Made by a program: the position numbers and the translations under genes | Shown here: positions 1-8,189 of the stretch, piece after piece | Numbering within the stretch: the stretch's first letter is position 1 | Layout: each line of letters starts with the position of its first letter | Notes under the pieces: model-generated | Told to the model about the DNA's origin: nothing | Databases searched by the model: none | What the model saw: only the letters and a program-made list of their open reading frames with translations | NCBI GenBank assembly: GCA_900016865.1 | Contig: FIZI01000001.1 | Span: forward strand, 95,028 to 130,184 | Reading direction: 5' to 3' | Length of the DNA: 35,157 nucleotides | From: an uncultured Clostridia bacterium | GTDB taxonomy: Bacteria; Bacillota; DTU014

Positions 1-1410
1 GTCTTGATCCAGCTGCCCCGGCCTCAACTCCGCCGACGGCGGCTTTTCCAATATCGCCCTTGGTATGAGTTCACGCTCGCGATTTATGTATTCAGCGAGT
101 TTATAGACTATCGTTTTGGGCACATCTGCAAGCACTGCAAGTGCACCGCTCATATCTCCGTAGAGAGTGCAGTACCCAACTGCCAACTCGCTCTTGTTAC
201 CAGCAGTCAGCACGAGATAACCGCGTTGGTTTGAAAAAGCCATCCATATGTTCCCTCTGATCCTAGCCTGTATGTTCTCAGCCGCTACGCTGTCTTCAAT
301 GCCATCTAGGTGCTTACTCAGCACGTCCAGGTAAGCAGAGTACAAACTGTGAATGGGGATCACTTCAAGATGGATTCCAAGGCGCGAAGCAAGCAGTTGC
401 GAGTCCTCTACACTGCCTTTGGAGGAGTATTGAGATGGATTAGTAATCCCGAGGACATTGGCGGGGCCAAGGGCCTGAGCAGCCAAGCAGCAAACGACTG
501 CCGAATCGATTCCACCGGAGACACCAACTACAACCTTGGAAAACCCACACTTGCGCACGTAGTCGCGTATACCCATTACGAGCGCGTCGTGAATCGACTT
601 GACTTCATCCAAAGGCTCAAAACAAGCCCTGCGTTCATTTGCTGACGCATCGACTATCTCGATCCATTCCTCAAAGGCCCCGCCGATTGAGAGCAAGTGC
701 CCGTCGGCCGAAAACGCCATGCTGCGTCCATCGAACAAAACATCGTCGTTCCCGCCTACCTGATTGACGAAGACCATGGGAACTCTGTGCTTCAGCACAT
801 GTGCTCTCATCAGCTCATATCGAGTCCGATCTACTCCAACCTCAAACGGAGACGCGGAGATATTGACGATCAGTTGCGCTCCATTGGCGACTGACTCCCC
901 TATCGCATCAAGAGAGCCTATATTGCGCCCCTGCGCCAAGTCTGGAATTGTCCACGCGTCCTCGCCTACGGATATTCCTAAAACCTTGCCCGAAAAAGAC
1001 GCAGTTGATACGGATTCGGCAGGGTCAAAATACCTAGCTTCGTCAAAGACATCATACGAAGGGAGCAACGACTTGGCGTGCACAGACACTATCTGCCCTC
1101 CGGCAGCCAAGATCGCGGCATTTCGGAGACATCCTCGACAATCTGCATCTCTAACAGGAGCGCCAAAGAGAACTCCGCAGCTCTCCATGCTCCGAGTCGC
1201 TTTGGCGATGGCCGTTGTCGCATCAGCAGCCCGGGAGACAAACCAGTCCCTATCAAGGAGGTCTCTCGGTGGATAGCCTACGAGAGACAGTTCGGGAAAC
1301 ACGACAAGATCTACTCTTCGCGCCAGCTCGGTCGCTGTGTTGATTATCCGCGTGCAATTGCCCTCGATGTCACCCACAGTGGGATTTATCTGGGCGATCG
1401 CGATCTTCAT
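1..1410 (-). CDS. nadE: NAD(+) synthase, glutamine-hydrolysing type, 3' end cut by window edge
   Basis: Last step of NAD synthesis: amidation of deamido-NAD using ATP and ammonia, the ammonia normally coming from glutamine through an N-terminal nitrilase-type glutaminase domain. Seen: start MKIAIAQINPTVGDIEGN at 1410 with GAGGAGG 10 nt upstream; glutaminase Glu in FPELSLVGYPPRD; Lys in HAKSLLPSYDVFDE; NISASPF and VNQVGGNDD; then the synthetase P-loop VSGGIDSAV, ENIQARIRG and TAGNKSE. 470 residues are present and the C-terminus lies outside the window. The catalytic Cys of the nitrilase motif (family GISVCEDxW) is Gly at residue 149 (ISVGEDAW), so glutamine hydrolysis is predicted lost while the ammonia-using synthetase half looks intact. 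The gene lies 15 bp after prs, so the PRPP and NAD steps are probably co-transcribed. Confidence 0.93.
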   Translation of the reverse strand, partial: MKIAIAQINPTVGDIEGNCTRIINTATELARRVDLVVFPELSLVGYPPRDLLDRDWFVSRAADATTAIAKATRSMESCGVLFGAPVRDADCRGCLRNAAILAAGGQIVSVHAKSLLPSYDVFDEARYFDPAESVSTASFSGKVLGISVGEDAWTIPDLAQGRNIGSLDAIGESVANGAQLIVNISASPFEVGVDRTRYELMRAHVLKHRVPMVFVNQVGGNDDVLFDGRSMAFSADGHLLSIGGAFEEWIEIVDASANERRACFEPLDEVKSIHDALVMGIRDYVRKCGFSKVVVGVSGGIDSAVVCCLAAQALGPANVLGITNPSQYSSKGSVEDSQLLASRLGIHLEVIPIHSLYSAYLDVLSKHLDGIEDSVAAENIQARIRGNIWMAFSNQRGYLVLTAGNKSELAVGYCTLYGDMSGALAVLADVPKTIVYKLAEYINRERELIPRAILEKPPSAELRPGQLDQD

Positions 1411-1425
1411 AATCACGACGCCTCC

Positions 1426-2418
1426 TCAACACCTCTTGGGCCTGTGCTTCGAAACCTCGCCGGGCGTTCGATCAAAGAGGACACTGACAGACTCTCTATT
1501 GTGTATCCGAATAATGGCCTCAGCGATAAGTGGAGCCACTGAGACCACCCTGATCTTGTCAGACATCTCAACCCAGTGGTTTTCTACAGAATCAGTGCCA
1601 ATGACTCGTTCGATATCACTGTCATCGATACGCTTGACGGCTTCCTTGTTGAGCAACAGATGAGAAAGGCAGGCGATGATCCGCTGCGCACCTCTCTTCT
1701 TGAGCTCCCTAGCAAGATCAACTAGAGTCCCTCCGGAGATGCTGAAATCATCGACCACCAGACAGTTCTTGCCCTCCACGTCTCCAATTATCTCCAACAC
1801 CTCGGCCCTTTCATCATGGGCCCTGCGGGTCTTGTCGCCGATAGCCACTGAGGTCCCAAGGTGAGAGGCGTACTTGCGGGCCTGCTTGGCAAACCCGGTA
1901 TCCGGCGACACGACAACCAAGTTGTCGATGTTTAGGGTCTTTACATAATCGCACAACACCGGGAGAGCAAAAAGGTGGTCAACAGGGCGTTTGAAGAATC
2001 CCTGAATCTGTGGACTATGAAGGTCCATTGTTACCACCCGATCAGCTCCTGCCATTTCAATGGCGTCTGCGCAGACTCTAGCCCGGATCGATACTCTCGG
2101 TTCGTCCTTCTTGTCACCTTTCGCATACCCAAAATACGGTATGATTGCTGTTACTGAGTTGGCGCTTGCACGCTTGAACGCATCCAGCCAAAACAGAATC
2201 TCCACAAATTCGTCGTTCGGCCTGAGTCCTATCGACTGAACGAGATAGACGTCTTTGTCCCTAACTGTCTCTTTTACGCGCACAAACGTATTGCCCTCAG
2301 AAAAAGTGATTACCTCTGACTTTCCCAAACTGACCCCGATATACTCGCACACTTTGCGTGCGAATTCCCGTCCAGAGCTCCCGGCAAAAACCTTTATCTC
2401 GCTTTGCGGCTGTAACAT
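1426..2418 (-). CDS. prs: Ribose-phosphate pyrophosphokinase (PRPP synthetase), divergent
   Basis: Transfers pyrophosphate from ATP to ribose 5-phosphate to make PRPP for nucleotide, His, Trp and NAD synthesis. 330 residues, close to the usual 310-320. Seen: IKVFAGSSGREFARKV at the N-terminus, the NDEFVEILFWLDAFKRA helix, IPYFGYAKGDKK, TMDLHSPQIQGFF (metal-binding His region), VSPDTGFAKQA, the GDKTRR lysine region and the PRPP loop VVDDFSISGGT. The loop and the downstream CLSHLLLN stretch differ from the common forms (DDMIDTGGT, ATHGL), so this is a divergent branch, but the binding Asp pair and GGT are kept. ATG at 2418 has TGGAGGG upstream. Directly followed by nadE, a natural partner because PRPP feeds NAD synthesis. 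Confidence 0.9.
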   Translation of the reverse strand: MLQPQSEIKVFAGSSGREFARKVCEYIGVSLGKSEVITFSEGNTFVRVKETVRDKDVYLVQSIGLRPNDEFVEILFWLDAFKRASANSVTAIIPYFGYAKGDKKDEPRVSIRARVCADAIEMAGADRVVTMDLHSPQIQGFFKRPVDHLFALPVLCDYVKTLNIDNLVVVSPDTGFAKQARKYASHLGTSVAIGDKTRRAHDERAEVLEIIGDVEGKNCLVVDDFSISGGTLVDLARELKKRGAQRIIACLSHLLLNKEAVKRIDDSDIERVIGTDSVENHWVEMSDKIRVVSVAPLIAEAIIRIHNRESVSVLFDRTPGEVSKHRPKRC

Positions 2419-2484
2419 ATTCGTGTCCCTCCAGACTGCATCTAGCCCCTAAGAAGGTGCGGTTGAGCCGATCTACCCTCTGTG

Positions 2485-2490
2485 ATTATA
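2485..2490 (-). promoter_or_regulatory. Possible -10 element (TATAAT) upstream of prs-nadE
   Basis: A perfect TATAAT on the minus strand, 67 bases before the prs start, in the 153-bp gap after lysC. No good -35 is visible at the right spacing, so prs-nadE may instead be read from the promoter upstream of the 97-residue gene. Confidence 0.35.
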
Positions 2491-2571
2491 CTTAGACGGT
2501 CATGCAGTTTTCCCTTTGTGGGTGCAATCGTTGCGTGTTTCGAGCGAAGAATGGCATGAACTGCTCAGTCA

Positions 2572-3921
2572 CTACCCGGCCAAACCCGCATCTGCGCTAG
2601 ATCTAGCTCGGACAAACGCATCGTATATTGCCCGTACCGCTACCTCGAAATCCTCAGTCTCAACCCCCACTATGATATTTATCTCACTGGAGCCCTGGTC
2701 TATCATCCTAACGTTGACACCTGCGTCCGCAAGAGCTGCAAAGAGCTTGGCTGCTACGCCGGGTGTCCGGGCCATCCCCCTCCCGACTGTAGCAATCAGC
2801 GCCATGTTGGGATGGACCTCGATCAAGTCGGGTGAAAGCTTGTTACGTATGGACGCAAGGACCCTATCGAGCCTGCCGTTGAGTTGAGCATCTGAAATCA
2901 CTACTGATATTGTGTCAATTCCTGTTGGCATGTGCTCAAAGGATATACCGTTGTCCTCCAAGATGGACAGCAATCTTCTGCCAAAGCCCAATTCTGCGTT
3001 CATCAGGGCCTTCTCAACTGCAATCACTGTGAAATCCTTGCGGCCCGCTATCCCGGTTATAGTCCCCATCTGAGTAGGAGGTCCTACATCCTTGACAATA
3101 AGTGTTCCTTTGTCTTGGGGCGCGTTGGTGTTCTTTATGTTTATGGGTATCCCGGCTTTGCGCACAGGGAAAATAGCATCTTCATGCAACACATTGGCAC
3201 CCATGTACGACAACTCACGCAGTTCACGATATGTGATCTGCTCTATGGGCAGAGGATTGTCTACTATTCGGGGATCGGCCATAAGGAAGCCTGAGACGTC
3301 TGTCCAGTTTTCATAAAGGCTGGCTGAAACGCCTCGGGCAACGATCGCACCTGTTATGTCAGAACCACCGCGCGAGAAGGTCTTGATCGAGCCGTCGGGT
3401 CTGGCTCCGTAGAAGCCGGGTATCACCGCCCTGCTGTGCCTTGATAATACCTGAACGGCCTTCTCTTGAGTTGCTTCAGAGTCAAATTCGCCTCTGTGTG
3501 TAAACACGATAAACTCCACAGGATCGACAAAATCAAACCTCAAGAGATGAGCTAGTATCAGCCCGCTCAGGTACTCACCCCGGCTAGCGGCGTAATCAGC
3601 AGAAGCTCCGCTCGCGATCTGAGCCTTGATGGACTCTAGTTCCGGCTTCAGATCCAAGTCGATCTCGAGAGCCTCAACAATCCCAAGGTATCTCTCTTCG
3701 ATTATTGCAAAGATTTCGTCAAAAGAGACGGAATGCTCTGCGAGAGTATGACAAAGGTATAGCAGGTCAGTTATCTTCTGGTCGTCAGGTTGCCGTCTCC
3801 CGGGTGCGGACGGCACCACGTACCTGCGCTCTTCGTCTGACAGCACAATCGAGCGCACCTTAAGGAACTGCTCAGCGTCTGCGAGGGAAGTCCCTCCAAA
3901 CTTCGCCACTTTGACTCCCAT
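2572..3921 (-). CDS. lysC: Aspartate kinase
   Basis: Phosphorylates L-aspartate, the first step toward lysine, threonine, methionine and diaminopimelate. Seen: N-terminal KVAKFGGTSLADAEQF (kinase motif KFGGTS); SAPGRRQPDDQKITDLLY; the central FSRGGSDITGAIVA and ENWTDVSGFLMADPR of the catalytic domain; then two ACT regions (TVIAVEKALMNAELGF and ALIATVGRGMARTPGVAAK), the usual sites of lysine/threonine feedback. About 449 residues, standard for a monofunctional aspartokinase. I prefer ATG 3921 over the in-frame GTG at 3930 because GGGAG lies about 10 nt before the ATG but almost touches the GTG. Ends with TAG. Flanked by the 97-residue unknown upstream and prs downstream on the same strand. Confidence 0.93.
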   Translation of the reverse strand: MGVKVAKFGGTSLADAEQFLKVRSIVLSDEERRYVVPSAPGRRQPDDQKITDLLYLCHTLAEHSVSFDEIFAIIEERYLGIVEALEIDLDLKPELESIKAQIASGASADYAASRGEYLSGLILAHLLRFDFVDPVEFIVFTHRGEFDSEATQEKAVQVLSRHSRAVIPGFYGARPDGSIKTFSRGGSDITGAIVARGVSASLYENWTDVSGFLMADPRIVDNPLPIEQITYRELRELSYMGANVLHEDAIFPVRKAGIPINIKNTNAPQDKGTLIVKDVGPPTQMGTITGIAGRKDFTVIAVEKALMNAELGFGRRLLSILEDNGISFEHMPTGIDTISVVISDAQLNGRLDRVLASIRNKLSPDLIEVHPNMALIATVGRGMARTPGVAAKLFAALADAGVNVRMIDQGSSEINIIVGVETEDFEVAVRAIYDAFVRARSSADAGLAG

Positions 3922-3997
3922 GTGACACACACTCCCAGTCGATATCTATGATCAAAAGGACCGAACAAGTTCAACGACTTGACCAAAGACGCCGATC

Positions 3998-4291
3998 CTA
4001 GGTTAGGCCTATGATCTGAGTATAGCCGGGTTCACTCGTGACAACGATCACATGTCGCCGGCCATCATACCGTACCCACCCCGTGCCTACTCGCAGCATA
4101 GGCACAGCGCCTAGCGCATAGAACACATCATCTGCCAGTGTCAGTATGCACTCCTGCCGGTCAAACGCAGTCATGTCGTGCCAGCAGTCAGCAGGCATGT
4201 CTGTGAACGCGTAGACGTCTCTTATCCCTTGAAGTGCGTTGGACAGGTCTCGAGTGATGTCGCAGTACCTGCGTGCGAAACGCACACCCAT
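3998..4291 (-). CDS. Uncharacterised 97-residue protein upstream of lysC
   Basis: I do not recognise the family. ATG 4291 is chosen because AGGAG lies 9 nt upstream; in-frame GTG codons further upstream (4327) lack a ribosome site. The protein is soluble, with no signal peptide or membrane segment. It has two Cys (in RRYCDIT and RQECIL), a Trp-His pair (DCWHDM) and a beta-rich C-terminal half (GTGWVRYDGRRHVIVVTSEPGY). It sits 76 bp before lysC on the same strand behind an extended -10 promoter, so it is probably the first gene of the lysC transcript. No function is proposed. Confidence 0.7.
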   Translation of the reverse strand: MGVRFARRYCDITRDLSNALQGIRDVYAFTDMPADCWHDMTAFDRQECILTLADDVFYALGAVPMLRVGTGWVRYDGRRHVIVVTSEPGYTQIIGLT

Positions 4292-4376
4292 TGGCGGTAT
4301 CTCCTGAGGAACTCGGATGTACACCACATGCGAAATATTGAAAACGCCTAGTTAGACGCCAGTCATGCTAACTGAC

Positions 4377-4385
4377 ATTATACCA
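4377..4385 (-). promoter_or_regulatory. Extended -10 promoter for the 97-residue gene and lysC
   Basis: The minus strand reads TGTGGTATAAT, a perfect TATAAT with a TGn extension. The -35 region is poor, as is usual for extended -10 promoters. Predicted start of transcription is near 4370, giving a leader of about 80 nt. The same TGTGGTATAAT-like element recurs before other units in this window. Confidence 0.6.
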
Positions 4386-4419
4386 CAGTGACAGCCAAAA
4401 CAAACCTAGAATCGACACG

Positions 4420-4436
4420 TGGACCTGGCAGGTCCA
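4420..4436. repeat. Short perfect palindrome TGGACCT-GGC-AGGTCCA
   Basis: A 7-bp inverted repeat with a 3-base loop, 29 bases after the helicase stop codon and upstream of the 97-residue gene promoter. It could be the hairpin of a helicase terminator, but no T-run follows on either strand, so it may be a protein-binding site instead. Confidence 0.35.
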
Positions 4437-4465
4437 AGTAATCAAACTAGACTCCAGTGTTCGAG

Positions 4466-6370
4466 CTAGAACAGGCTCGCTTGTCTGAATCCGCTTGACG
4501 GCTTGGCTAAAGCACCCAAGACTGCAGTGCGGACGCAATCAGCTGGGATTTCACTGACAAACCGAGAACGCTCTCTAGGCTCATCTCCTAGACGCTGCGA
4601 CCGCCTCTTCGCGTGGGTCAGATAAAGCAAGTCCTTTGCTCGCGTCATAGCTACGTAGAACAGCCTTCGCTCCTCCTCGATAGACACGTCTGAGCAGTCA
4701 TCGTCGCTCCTAATCAGTGGCAGGAGCCCTTCTTCGCATCCGGTCACAAATACGACGGCAAACTCAAGGCCCTTGGCAGCGTGAATCGTCAGCAACGAGA
4801 CATGTTCCGATCCCCTGCCCCCATATCCAATCCTGACCCAATCAGCTTCTTTGCCAAGCAGGATGTGCTTGTTGAACTCAGAGATGCTCATGAACTCATC
4901 GGCATATGCGATCAAGCGCATCAGCTCTGTAGTCAGCGGTTGGCCGGATACGCGAATGCAGCGCTCAACAAGCTCTCTAGGAGTCAGGTCATCCTGTCCA
5001 CTTGCAATCGTGTGGAGATCTGCAATCAGCGCACTGAGCTTCTCCCTGTCCTTTTCGCAGAGGTCTAGATCTCGCAGGCTATTATAGCAGCCGTGAACGT
5101 TCGAGGGAAAACGTCTCCAGTTTGAGACTTCACGGGCAACTAGGCGAAGGCCTTCTCTAGTAAGGCTGTACTTGGGAAGCCTCAGACAACGCAACCACCT
5201 AAACACCTCTATGCCGGCCTTCGCGAAACACTCCTCAAAGACATCTCCCTGCCGCCCAGTCCGATAGAGAACTGCAATGTCCGAAAAACCATAGGTGCAC
5301 TGTAATCCGGTATCTCGACCCGCATTCCCCAGTTCATCTGCCTGCAGCATGTCTGTACCGCCAACGAGCCGCTCTATCTCCTTGACCACACCTACTGCTT
5401 CAGAGCGGTCACTCGAAAACCCGGACACAATTATAGGCGTCAACGCGCGTCTCGTTGCTGCGATTTCCGCATGTGTTCCTCTGTTGTGACGAATCACGGC
5501 GTTGGCAGCCTTTGTTATGACGGACTGCGAGCGATAGCCTTCGACGAAGCTGATTTGGTGTACGTCTGTAGAACCTGACGCTAGTTCGTTGAAATACTTG
5601 CCACTTGAACCGCGGAATCCATAAATAGATTGATCTGGGTCGCCTATGATAAACAGGCTCTCACTCCGGGACGACCAAGCGCGGGTGAGCCTAAACTGGG
5701 CTTCGTTTACGTCCTGGAACTCGTCTACAAGCAGATGACGGAACCATGAATCAAAGGCCTTGACTACCTCCAAGCCAGATGCCCACAGACCCAGAGTCTT
5801 GAGGATCAAGTCATCATAATCGAGGCAATTCCAGGTGCTCAAAATCGCGTCGTATTTGAGATAGATCTCTGACAGCCAGTCAGGGACCTCCGGATCGCCC
5901 GGACGGATACACCTGGACTTGAGGAGGGAGATCTCTCGCGCTATGTCTGTTAAGGAGGCAGGTGCGCGGCCAGGTCCGCTGTCGGCGATCGCCTCCTCGA
6001 TGGCTAGCGTCCTCTCTGACTCGTCGATGACCACAGCATCTCTGAAGTCGGGAATCGCCTGGAGGATCTGCATGCAGATGGAGTGAAAAGTGCCTATACG
6101 CACGGGAGGAGTTCGGCGCATGTCTGCGAACTGAAGAGTGACTCGTTCCGACACTTCACGAGCTGCCTTCCTCGTAAAGGTGACAGCTGTAATGCAGCTT
6201 GGCTCAACCCCGCTGCGCACCAGCTCAGTTATGCGCTGCACCAGTGTCCGAGTCTTCCCTGATCCCGGCCCGGCAATTACTACTACCGTTCCCCTATGCA
6301 GTGAAGCAGCTCTTAACTGCTCCTGGTTAACACCGGCTGCCCTCGGTGCTGCGGACTGTGAAGAAGCCAA
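4466..6370 (-). CDS. UvrD/PcrA-like superfamily 1 DNA helicase
   Basis: ATP-driven 3'-5' DNA helicase for repair or replication-fork work. Seen: a Q-motif-like GVNQEQLRAAS, Walker A IAGPGSGKTRT, motif Ia AVTFTRKAAREV, motif Ib IGTFHSICMQIL, motif II (Walker B) LLVDEFQDVNEAQ, motif III IGDPDQSIYGFRGS, motif IV VEGYRSQ, motif V LLTIHAAKGLEFAVVFV with GCEEGLLP, motif VI RRLFYVAMTRAKDLLYL. 634 residues from TTG 6370, shorter than PcrA (about 720-740). The C-terminus RQASLF resembles the beta-clamp motif QLSLF. There is no ribosome site before TTG 6370, and the frame stays open back to the TAG at 6419-6421 that ends the EndoQ gene. The helicase may therefore be made by readthrough or coupling, or may originally have been the C-terminal half of a fusion. 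Confidence 0.88.
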   Translation of the reverse strand: MASSQSAAPRAAGVNQEQLRAASLHRGTVVVIAGPGSGKTRTLVQRITELVRSGVEPSCITAVTFTRKAAREVSERVTLQFADMRRTPPVRIGTFHSICMQILQAIPDFRDAVVIDESERTLAIEEAIADSGPGRAPASLTDIAREISLLKSRCIRPGDPEVPDWLSEIYLKYDAILSTWNCLDYDDLILKTLGLWASGLEVVKAFDSWFRHLLVDEFQDVNEAQFRLTRAWSSRSESLFIIGDPDQSIYGFRGSSGKYFNELASGSTDVHQISFVEGYRSQSVITKAANAVIRHNRGTHAEIAATRRALTPIIVSGFSSDRSEAVGVVKEIERLVGGTDMLQADELGNAGRDTGLQCTYGFSDIAVLYRTGRQGDVFEECFAKAGIEVFRWLRCLRLPKYSLTREGLRLVAREVSNWRRFPSNVHGCYNSLRDLDLCEKDREKLSALIADLHTIASGQDDLTPRELVERCIRVSGQPLTTELMRLIAYADEFMSISEFNKHILLGKEADWVRIGYGGRGSEHVSLLTIHAAKGLEFAVVFVTGCEEGLLPLIRSDDDCSDVSIEEERRLFYVAMTRAKDLLYLTHAKRRSQRLGDEPRERSRFVSEIPADCVRTAVLGALAKPSSGFRQASLF

Positions 6371-6418
6371 TGAGTCAAAAAGGCTGACAACTTGTTGGAC
6401 CTCGACTGCCGCTGCCTC

Positions 6419-7777
6419 CTACCGGGGCGGCAAAGGTTCACTTGATGTCTCACCCGGCTTCTTGCCGCCTCTATGCGGCTCACTGTGGGGCATGGTAAAG
6501 AGCTTCGCTTGACCGGCAAGCTCGTTTCTTTCGGCGTCTGTGAATATCTCGACCTTCCCGTATTCTCCGTCAAACCCCGGTGCTATCGAGAGCTGACCTT
6601 CTCTCACGCGCCTAACCCCTTCGGCTATAACCGCTCCCGCAGCCGCCTTGATCTCGTCTAGGGGCACGGTCCTGAGAATAGCCAGTTCAGGAGCTAAAGA
6701 GTGAACCAACAACTCGTACATCCGCGTGACGGATACAGTCTGTTCGGATGTACCCAAGGCTGAAGCAATGACAGACCTAAGTGGGACCAGGCGCTCAAAG
6801 TGACGAGCTACCTGCGGCCGCACACCCTCGGGCCTGTCTGCCAGCTCGTCTACTCTGTGAAGCACGCCCTGAGTCACCTGCTTACCGCACACGGGACAGA
6901 CTCCGCCATGCAAGTTTGTCTGTGCAGGGTCCCACCTGATTCCGCACTTGCGGTGTCCGTCGTAGTGGTATTTCCCTTCTTCTGGGAAAAACTCAAGGGT
7001 TCCCACAAACCCGCCTCCGTCTGCGGTCAAGGCATTCCGGATTGCGGTGTAGCTCATCTCACAGTCGAACAAATTGGATTCCCGGGCCAGGTTTCCCGGC
7101 GAGTGAGCATCAGAGTTTGATATGAGAGCAAATCGGTCAAGCGCTGACAGGCGCCAGTTCATAGGCGGATCCGACGACAGTCCGGTTTCCATGGCTGTGA
7201 TATGATCTACCAGGTCGCCGAAGCACTCCTCGACTGTGTCAAAGCCCGACTTAGCACCAAAGAGCGAGAAGTGCGGGGTCCAAATGTGGGCAGGAACGAA
7301 CATGACCTCCTCACACTCTTCTAGGCACAGCTCCAACAGATCGCGGCTATCCAGGCCGAGAATCGGCCGTCCATCAGCCTCGATATTGCCTATTTCACTG
7401 AGCCTGGCTGCGATTCTGTCAGCAGCGTCAAGCGTCGGAACCATCACTAGATTGTGTACCTTGCGGGTTCTTCCGTGTCTCTTGTATATACTGCTGATCT
7501 CCCCTGACACTACGAAGCGGACAGAGCTGAGGTCCAGACCTGGAGCGCTCTTTGAGAGCTCGGACAATCTCTCGTCGTTTAGGCGAAAAAGCCCCTGCCC
7601 GTCCTCCACAAGTGACTCCCTCAGCTCTTCTCTCCATGCAGGATGGGTGAAGTCACCCGTACCCACAATGTCCAAGCCCTTCTTTGCCGCCCATATGCAG
7701 AGATTGTAAGGATCACATTTCTTGCTTGTCGCCATCGAATAGTGTGAGTGTATATGTAGGTCCGCAATGAACTGCAA
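6419..7777 (-). CDS. Endonuclease Q-like PHP-domain protein
   Basis: Resembles the EndoQ family (first known from Thermococcales, also in some Bacillota), which cuts DNA 5' of deaminated bases such as hypoxanthine and uracil and at abasic sites. Seen: PHP metal motifs FIADLHIHSHYS, IVGTGDFTH, VVSGEISSIY, VPAHIWTPHFSLFG and NSDAHS in the first 235 residues; a zinc-finger region with HRKCGIRW and CPVCGKQV followed by VLHRVDELADRP; then a helical C-terminal region. About 452 residues. The start is set at TTG 7777 because GGGAGG lies 7 nt upstream; a TTG at 7792 overlaps that site. The C-terminal stretch contains GQAKLF, similar to a sliding-clamp-binding motif. The TAG stop is immediately followed, in the same frame, by the UvrD-like helicase. 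EndoQ homologues are often mislabelled UvrD helicase, consistent with real fusions elsewhere (recollection, not checked). Confidence 0.85.
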   Translation of the reverse strand: MQFIADLHIHSHYSMATSKKCDPYNLCIWAAKKGLDIVGTGDFTHPAWREELRESLVEDGQGLFRLNDERLSELSKSAPGLDLSSVRFVVSGEISSIYKRHGRTRKVHNLVMVPTLDAADRIAARLSEIGNIEADGRPILGLDSRDLLELCLEECEEVMFVPAHIWTPHFSLFGAKSGFDTVEECFGDLVDHITAMETGLSSDPPMNWRLSALDRFALISNSDAHSPGNLARESNLFDCEMSYTAIRNALTADGGGFVGTLEFFPEEGKYHYDGHRKCGIRWDPAQTNLHGGVCPVCGKQVTQGVLHRVDELADRPEGVRPQVARHFERLVPLRSVIASALGTSEQTVSVTRMYELLVHSLAPELAILRTVPLDEIKAAAGAVIAEGVRRVREGQLSIAPGFDGEYGKVEIFTDAERNELAGQAKLFTMPHSEPHRGGKKPGETSSEPLPPR

Positions 7778-8189
7778 TGGAAGTCCTCCCAACTACTGTC
7801 CTGCTCAACCCTTTACTTATTCTCTCACGCAAGTGGTATTTCCGTCTAGTGGATGGTGGGTCGGGAGCCGTGTGCGTGGCCGCTGTTTTTCAAGCAGAGT
7901 CGAGCAGGGTCGAGCTATTAGCCAGCATTGACGCCATCCCCAAATCCTGGGTTCACATGCACTGATAATGCTCTGGACTCGTATGCCTAATCCAACACAA
8001 GATGAGATATTTCCTCGTCATCTGCATTCGGCCATATACGTACATCAGGCCTTATGTATATGGGGCTACTCGGACTCAGTCCGTACAGAAACACCCGGCC
8101 CCACATATATTCGATGCGAGGCCGGGCGCTATATGCTCGTCAGCAAGCGAGCTGATGACCAGGACGGCAGTCAACCCAAGCGGACTGGA
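7778..8189. other. 412-bp gap between EndoQ and superoxide reductase genes
   Basis: No convincing gene on either strand; long frames here are mirror images of the neighbouring genes' codon pattern and lack ribosome sites. It holds three inverted repeats: 8041-8058 (TACAT/ATGTA around AGGCCT), 8071-8083 (CGGACT/AGTCCG) and the stronger 8094-8126. It probably carries the dfx 3' untranslated region and the EndoQ promoter, though I cannot pick out a promoter. Confidence 0.5.
8094..8126 (-). terminator. GC-rich hairpin downstream of rbr-dfx, possible terminator
   Basis: CCCGGCC and GGCCGGG arms (7 bp, 19-base loop). On the minus strand the second arm is followed by TGTTTCTGT, only moderately T-rich. 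It lies about 60 bp past the superoxide reductase stop codon, which fits the end of the rbr-dfx transcript. Confidence 0.4.

Noticed and set aside
6419-6421. TAG read as pyrrolysine in EndoQ-UvrD
   Set aside because: TAG ends many ordinary genes here (lysC, eno, the receiver protein, the helicase itself), and no pyl genes are in the window; readthrough or mutation is simpler.
8041-8126. Cluster of inverted repeats as a CRISPR or mobile-element end
   Set aside because: The three repeats differ in sequence and spacing, and there are no spacers, target duplications or transposase.
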